This document shows, piece by piece, positions 49,528 through 58,500 of a stretch of 64,000 bases of DNA. This stretch comes from Diabrotica undecimpunctata (Eukaryota; Arthropoda; Insecta; Coleoptera; Chrysomelidae): contig NC_092809.1 of NCBI RefSeq assembly GCF_040954645.1, forward strand, positions 135,955,914 to 136,019,913. The letters run 5' to 3'. The notes under the pieces were generated by a model, which was not told where the DNA came from, did no database searches, and saw only the letters and a list, made by a program, of their open reading frames with translations. Both the position numbers and the translations under genes were made by a program. Position 1 is the stretch's first letter. Every line of letters begins with the position of its first letter.

Positions 49528-52500
49528 CACAAAACAAAGAACCATTACAATGACAGAACAAATGAACATAAACGTATAACTTCAGTAATCATAACGTGTT
49601 TGTAGGGTTGCTAGACCTCCATTGGATAACCCCGAATTTTGTCGACTAATCCTTCCAATATCTGATCACTAACAAAAAGTGTTAATTATTGAAATATAAT
49701 ATATTTATCTATTTATCTCTATGTTACACGTGGGAATAAATATCAACTGACTGTTACAAGTGAATATACAGTTAGGTAAGCGCAGCATAGGAAAAAAATG
49801 TCTTGGTTGAGAAACCTCAGGGAATGGTGCGTTTTCAGTTCTATTTAACTGTTGAAAGAAGTTGTTATCTGACCTTGTGATAAGAACAAAGGTAATGTTC
49901 TGCTGATCCAAAAAACTCACTGTGGAACCACAGCCCCTGAACCAAAGACAAATAACAAGAAACTAGTTTTAGGGCTTTTAGTTTTTAACAACTAACATGG
50001 GAGTGCGATCTTCGTTAAACTACAAATGGATGTTTTGTTAACTTCTTTAATTGCCAAAAGGTTATAGAAAATTTTGACCATTGGGATAGGAGGGTATATA
50101 GTTACATCCATATTACCATTAAACGTCAACGTTGCTTTTTAAGAATAAAAAAAGTTCAAGAACTATAAAAGATCAGGATGGGAAAGTTTACCTTTCACAA
50201 CACTATGTGGGACCATCGAGAGACTGACGAAACAGAGCAGATTTGGATGCTTGCGCGGGGCACAAATATTGCTAGTTCATTTATGATCAAGTTGCCACGA
50301 TCCTTCACCGATAGAAGATGGAAGACAGGCTATAACCCGGATAAATTTTTGTTAGTAAAAGACTAGCTGAATTAACAAGTAAATTACCAACAAAAGGGCT
50401 CCTGCAGGGTTGTTCCACATCTCCAACCCTATTCAAAATATACTTAGAGAAAGCCTTGACTACATGGAAAAGAAAATGCGCAGGCACGGGAGTACCGGTA
50501 CGGAACGAATACCTATATACGTTAAGCTTTGCAGACGATCAAGTAGTGATTGCACAAGACCAAGACGACCTCAGCTATATGATGAAGAAACTACAAGAAG
50601 AATATACCAAGGCTGGCCTAGATATTAACCTCGCGAAAACAGAGTACCTATCTACAAGTGAAGAAGACATAGAAGATCTACAGATTGATGACAACGTAAC
50701 AATCAAAGGAAAGGATAAATTCAAATACTTGGGGTTTATAATCACGAAAAAGGCAACAACAGAGGAAGAAATTACACAAAGATTAGGACAAACAAGAACA
50801 ACAATCCGACAAATTAACTCAGTAGGGTGGGATAGACACCTAAATATGGGGCTGAAAATTGGATCATAAACAAGAAAAACAGCAGTAAGATAGTAGCAAC
50901 AGAGATGGAATGCCTGCGAAGATGCTACAGATTAACAAGAATGGATAGGAGAAGTAATGACGAAATATGACGAAATAAAGCAAAGAACATCAATAGAAAC
51001 AGACATATATAGAACAAAACAGACTAAAGTGGTATAGACATGTAAGAAGAACTAGCGACAGTAGATGGATAGAGAATAACCGAATGGAGCCCCATAGGAA
51101 GGAGGAAAAGAGGACGACCCCGAAAATCTTGTAGGAACGAAGTAGACGACGCCATGAGTAAGAGAGGCCTAAAGGATGGAGAATGGGATAACAGAGAGAG
51201 ATGGAAACGGTTGAGCGAGGGAAGGCAGTGAATACTGTAGAATCCCTGAATATATCACTTATGAAAGAAATTCCTAAAAGACAGAAAGACTGACCCTAAT
51301 AAACTCAGAATATCTTTCAAAATAAAATTTGATTTCAGAAAGGTCAAATGATATAACTTCTAAAGGGAAATCGGTGATGAACTTCTAAAGCTAGATCCTT
51401 GTTCTTCTGCTTCTTGTAATGGCTATAGCCCAAATTAATCCCAGACCTTCTGTAACTTCTGTCTCCCATCCCATCCTGTCTCTAACAGGAATTTGTAAAA
51501 TCGTAACAGATTCTCTTGGGAAGGTCAGAAAGTAATTTTTTCGGTGGTATACAAACTTCAATGATATTTCGTCGAAAGACCGAATATAGCCAACCATATA
51601 AAAAAGCCATTGGCGTACTGTTTTTCACCGTGGAGAAATTAGTAAGCAAAATTTGTCCAATCCTTTCTTCGAATTAAATACAGGGGAAACAGCAGTAAAA
51701 AGCTGGATCCTACACCAAAAAAATACGAAGCCTTCGTAGAGCTGTTATCAAAGCTCTTCAGAAAACACATATAACTCTAGAGAAAACAGAACTAATTATA
51801 TCCTCTGTTTGGATGAAACCTCAAAACTCATAGCTCGAGCGATACAAGGACTCATAGAATGATATTTATTTCTCGGGTGAAACAATAGAACTTGGTGAAC
51901 AGCTACTAAATGGTCAAATAAAGACAAAGAATATGACAGGTACGTCTGCAAGGAGGTACAGAACAACCAATACCTCCTTCACTGCTCGAAACTGTAAGAA
52001 AGCTGTCAAATATTTGAAAAACATAAGTTAGAAGCCTCTTTTGATTTAGACATGGAACGTAACTAAAGGCGCCACCAAATTATTGTAGAATTTATTATCT
52101 GCATGTCATTATGAAGTCGTTTCTATTTGATGGGATTACTAACAAAAAGCAGGTAGCAGTAGCATTGTGTTCATCTGTAACTGGACTATTTGTTTATGGT
52201 AGATACCTCTCGAAACTTAACGACACCACACAAATACAAATGACTTTGTAATAAGCTAAGGTTTTCTGCAATAATTTGTTGGCAACTATACCTCCCGGCC
52301 GGCTCCCCAGGTGGAAATATGAGAATACTTGCCAGATATGGATTGTATCAAAGAAATGAAATACTCGGCACCGACCAAAATTAACATCTCACATATCCAA
52401 CGTAACATCTTAGTTGAGTTAAAATTTGAAGCAGATGGAAAAGATATTCTTACACAAGAAGAAACCTGTGCGAATATTAGTGGACTTTGGACTGGGTCTT

Positions 52501-55489
52501 TGCACAGAATAAGAATAGTCATGCAAGACTGAACACTCTCACCATCATTGTTAAACATTTATTGGGAGAAATTATTCAGAAAGCCTTATAAGATTAAATT
52601 CATGGTGTAACAATCAGCGGCAAGCTATTTACCGATTTCAGGTATGCAATCGACAATGTACCGCTAGGACTATACAATATAATAAAGCGTGTATTAACTG
52701 CTAGTGAAAGATACAGGATGAAAGTAAACTGTAAGAAGACACATATTTATATATCACAAGAGAAATCTCAGTCTAAGAGAGGGAGGATGAAGTACCATAA
52801 AATAGTATGATCAAAAGAACGATTCAGTCGCGGTTCATCAAATGTTTTAATTATTTTATCATCATCATCATCAATCAGCCAATCGCGTCCACTGCTGGAC
52901 ATAGGCCTCCCTCAGTTCTTTCCAAGTGTTCTCTACACTGGGCCGCTTGTAGCCAGTTTCCCGCTACACATGTTATATCATCGGTCCATTTAGTCGGTGG
53001 TCGTCCTCGGCTTCTTTTATAGTTTCTGGGCCTCCATTCCATAATACGTCTTGTCCACCGTCCATATTGTGTTCTGGCTAAGTGCCCTGCCCAGTTCCAC
53101 TTAAGCGTCGTGGTTCTGTCGATGACGTCTTGAACTCCTGATCTTTGCCTGATTTGTTGGTTTGTTATGTGGTCTTGAAGGCTCACGTTCAGCATTGCAC
53201 GTTCCATGGCTCGTTGTGTAACTCTGAGTTTATTCGCAGATTTTTGCGTGAGTGTTAAAGTCTCTGCTCCATAAGTTTGTACAGGCAAAACACATTGGTT
53301 ATAAACCTTTCGCTTGAGACACATGGGAATTGGACTTTTTAGAAATATGGCTTGATTTGCCAAATGCTGCCCATGTCAGGCCTATTCGCCTCTGTATTTC
53401 ATGTGTTTGATTGTCTCTGCTTATTTTGATCTCGTGTCCCAGATATTTGTAAGTGTCTGTTTGTTGTATATAGTTATATTTCCACTTATTATGAGATTTG
53501 TCATAAGTTTAGTTTTCTCAAAGTATATCTTTAATCCTGCTCTTTCAGACAGACTTTTAAGCGAATGTATCATAGAAACTGTATCCTGTAAGTTATCTGC
53601 GATTAATACATCATCTGCAAACCTTAGATGATTTAATCTTTCTGAAATTATTTTATGGTAAAGGTTTATTTATAAATAAAATAACTTTGGCATTCTTTGA
53701 AATATTAAATAAAATAGTTTTCCAATTCAACATATTAGTATATACGGTATCTTGCGTTATTTTAAGAATACCGCAGTTAGATTAGTTACAGGAATTCCAA
53801 AAAGATCCGGAACGGAGGTTAAATTTGAGCATTAACTGTTCTTTAAATATGCATTAAAGATATCTTCAGGTATGTGCGCACTTGACCGAACCGGCCAGCA
53901 ACCAAACGCATCGCTAAAGCTCAAAATTTGCGAAACACGGAAAGTGAATTTTCTACTGATTTAGTCGATCATCAAGACAAATTTTATTAATACTTGAGAA
54001 TAAGTTACGAAAGATACCAGGAACTCTTATCTATTGTAAAAACTAATATCCCAAACAAAATACAACATTTAAACTCTATTCCACCGAAATCACTGACCGC
54101 GAAAATATTCGATTCCGAGTTTTGGCTGCGGTTGTGTGTGAGTAGATGTATTAAGTTTTTGTAAAGTGCGTGCTGATTTATTTGAATACACAAAGACATT
54201 CAATTGCCGATCGTCATGGTGCGTTCCGTTGCCGGCCGGTTCGGTTAAGTGCGCGCATACCTTTATTTGATTTTTGTTATTTATTGCATTATTTTTAAAG
54301 ATAAGATGATGATTATTTTAAGTGAATAGCACATAGATATGAAAATAATGTTAATTATACCTGTCCCATACTGCACGGTGGTCTGGGAGCTCCATATCTT
54401 CCCAAAGGAGCCTGGAAAGCCTGTAGTCCATTAGCTGAATTCTTCTTAAAGTTTGTTACACTATAATTAGTAGATGCAATGTTTAATTAAGACAAGGTTA
54501 ACAGATAAGGCTGTTATTTTTTCAAATATGAGAGATTACTGCATTATTTTAGTAAAATGTAATCAGAAAGTCAATAAAATGATATAATATGATATGCTTA
54601 AGCGATATTATGTCCTTGTTAAAAACTGTTAAGTTTATTTTTAAATATTAAATATTTTTTATAGAATATTGTATTTGTCATTCCATTGTGACAAGATTAG
54701 ACAATCCCAAGTTAATTCAATGCTTTCCTCAGTAATTTTAAACAATATTGAGGGTGCTAGTCTCAATCAGCCAATAAAACGAGTGACTGTATGTTCAAAC
54801 TTTCTTTGTTCAGCAAATTAATTGTTTAAATGATATACACAGAAGTTCTTTTTCTTTAAAAAGGGCAACGAAAGCTCCTGTAAAAACTACAGAGGCTTAT
54901 TTGACCAAATCTCGCAAATAATATATATAGGCCAAAAAATCAATGGCTAAAGAAAGCCAAAAACAACAAAGCACCAGAACCAGGGACATAAAAATGGAAC
55001 TGCTGAAATATGGAGGCGCAAAGATCGTATCATTCATACAAGTGTTATTGAATAAAATTGAAGCAGAAGATGAGATTCCAGAGAAGTGAATATGAAGTAT
55101 GTTATCTATCATACGTGTCCTCCATTTTCAGAAAAGGTGACAAAAGGTTACCAAATAAGTATAGAGGGATCAGTGTAAGGTCTTCAATAGCAAAAAAACC
55201 TTTTCCACAGTAATAAAAGAAAAAAAAAACAACGCATGGACCATTATGACGAAGAACAAGCCGGATTCCGAACAGCCAGATCGTGTCTAGATAATATATT
55301 CATCATGAGACAGGTGATAGAAAAGAACTAAGATAAAAATATTGAAAGCATATATAATAGCGTGCCCAGAAAACAACTATGGGAATCAATAAGAAAAATG
55401 CAAGTTAGAGATAAATGGGTGAATATAACACAAGACTATATAAAAAAAGAGAGGTGCAAATAAAGTTAGTTAATAGTTAATATATATTT

Positions 55490-55558
<69 letters not shown>

Positions 55559-58500
55559 CATATATATATTTACATATATATATTGTAAAGACTGTATTTC
55601 AACATATATTGGGCAAACACACCAATACCTGCATAGAAGAGTTGTTGCACACAAACATAGTGTACAGACAATACATTAAACACAACAGCCCTGGCCAAAT
55701 ATTCTCTAGAAAATAGGTATAATACACTCTTTGCCGCTACCAGCAAAGGTAACACGAAAATTATCTTCATACTATGTACTCTTTTGAAGATGGAATAGGC
55801 AAACTTAATACCTATAGTGAAGTGGAAGACATATTAAGCACAAAAAAGACACTTTGGTATTATTATAAGCTGAGCTATTTATGTATAAATGAGGAAATGT
55901 GAAAATCGTGCACAAAGCGCTTTTTGTAAAAAATGGAATGTCGTCCACTTTGTTTTATCTTCCTTGACAAATAACTCCATTGTGATAAGCTTGTCTTATC
56001 TTCTGTTTAGCACAAACCAATAGATCACTCTAAATTATTCAATAACATCAATATTACATTACACATATACACAACATACATTAAATTACCTTCTCGCATC
56101 TTCTAGTTCCGCTTCTGGAGGTGCAATTTGTTCTTTGCTTGGAAAGAATCCATCGTAAACAACATAATTGTTCATCTGTTTGACAGGTTCGTTGAGTTGA
56201 TAATGTTTGTTAAAAAATCCCAATAGTTTCTCGCTAGGTCTGTCTATTGCCATTTGGACAGGTTCCACGTTTTCTCGCTAAAAGAATTATATTTACGTGA
56301 ATTTATCAAAGAATATTAAAATAAAGCCTTACCTGTAGCATATATTCAAACAGTTGCTTCCCTAAACCATTACGCTGCCGAGATTCGTGGATATAAAAGT
56401 CCAGTAAACAAGGCGGAGCGACCTGATAATGAACTCCATCTCTATCAAAAACGTATAAACTTTTGTTTCCGGTTTTTAACATCCCCGTAACTGCACCTCT
56501 TCCCCTAAAAGAAATGTTTCAGTAAATTAGAAGAGCAGCAGTATCAAAAGTCGTGTGATAGCCATTCTCCTTAAAGCCGCGTTTACACGATGACAATTGA
56601 CGAGACAATTGTCAGAAGACAACTGGCATGAAATTATTGTCTTCGTCTAAACACTTCAGGCCAATTGCCTTGCCAACTGCCCTCACAATTAGCCCAAAAT
56701 TCAGTTGTCTCCGGGAGTAGACTGAGGACAATGAGCTGCGCCCAGTGAGCCCCCCACCACTAGAAATCTCAATTGTCGCGACAATTGGCGCCGTGTGAAC
56801 GGTATAGGCCAGTAGTGCTGTCTTGTTTTTTGCCAGTTCCCTCACCGGACATCACAGATGACTAGCAGTCGGCCATGTTTTAGCTGTCTACTGCCATGGC
56901 AATAGTTGGCCCCGTATAAACATCTTCTCGTTCAACTGGACTGGCCTCCGACAATCCGCAACCACGTGATGGCAATTGTCTCGCCAATTGTCATCGTGTA
57001 AACGCGGCTTAAAGGAGACGGCGCTTAAAGAAGAAGAAGGAAAGCACAAGGGTCCCTTACTTCTCGTCCATGGTCCTTTAAAATATTTATTTGTGACAAA
57101 AAATACTAGATCTTTTAGGTACGTGACGTAAAAATTAAGGTAAAAACTAAGACTTACGAAAAATAACAAACCAAACTCTAAGAGACAGAGTAAGAAGTGA
57201 GGAAATACGAGCGACATGTGGTATAGAGGAAATAAACGCGTGGACCAAAAGAAGAAAAGTGGAATGGAATCAACACATCGAAAGAATGACAGAAAATAGA
57301 ATAGTACGAATAGCAAGAGACAAATCGCCAAATGGAAGAAGATCATTGGGACGACCGAGGAAAATATGGTCAGACAACGTCAATTTTAGAGGCTAAAAAC
57401 CGAAGTAAAACAGGCATTTTGCCTATTTATAAAGTAGGAAGAAGAAATCATCCTCAAAGAGATTGTTTTAAAAATAGTGAGGTGTGGTTTGTCTATCATA
57501 AACAAACCACCACTCACTATTTTTAAAATAATCTTTTTGAGGATGATTTCCGGAAAGGAAATCGAAAAGTCAAACATAGTTAAAAATGTAATTATTATTA
57601 CAATCAACTGTGGCTTAATCCCATATCAACATAATTTTTAAATAATACTTTTTTTTTATCACTTAAAATAAAATATATTAATTACTTATTAAAATTTCGA
57701 ATTTAAACTGAAATTCACAAATTAATATATTATGAAATAATTCTGTTCTTATTAAATATTTTATAATTTGGCTTCATTCCTAACTTATAATTATTGCCCT
57801 ATCAATACATATTGATTCTTAGACAAACATTTCCCAGTTGCAAAGGTGAAGTTGACTTTGATGTTCACCTTCAATAAATAAAACAAAAAGATTAATACCT
57901 TCTGCTACAATCGAAATGGATTCAACTTTAAGTGTATTATTGCATTTGTTTGCATCGATTACTTAAAATCACCTTAAAATGTCTACTATTTGTATTTAGT
58001 TAGCTTAACTCACCTTTGACACGTATTTACCTGGTGCAAATTTGTGGCATATTATTTAGGTCATTGTAGAACGAAATTGGCTGAATTTCAAGTAAATACT
58101 CACAAAACTTTGTTTAGAATTTGTTTTTCTTTTGTTTTCTGCAGTGGAGATCGAACTGTATACAATCCACTGATTGTTTAAGGAAATTGTAGTTTCAGAA
58201 GTATTTTTTACTATACTATACCATCATAATGCCAAGTATCACGAAATAGTGTATTGAAAGATAACAGAAGTAAATCACACGACTTTATTGCAATATTTTT
58301 GATACGATATTTTGGCACAACAGTCGATTTTCAAAGAACTTCGCAAAATTCGTACTGGAACGAAGACCTCGATAAAGAAGAAGACGTACTCGATAAAATT
58401 TGGAAAACGAGCAAAACCTAGAGAAATGATAATAAAGATAGAGTTTAACTGCGTTTAACAACACGAAGTAATAATTGAAAATCACATGGAAAAATCGTGT

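Noticed and set aside
57444..57550. microRNA precursor
   Set aside because: The arms are longer and more perfect than usual for insect miRNAs, and nothing shows processing. Kept only as a hairpin.
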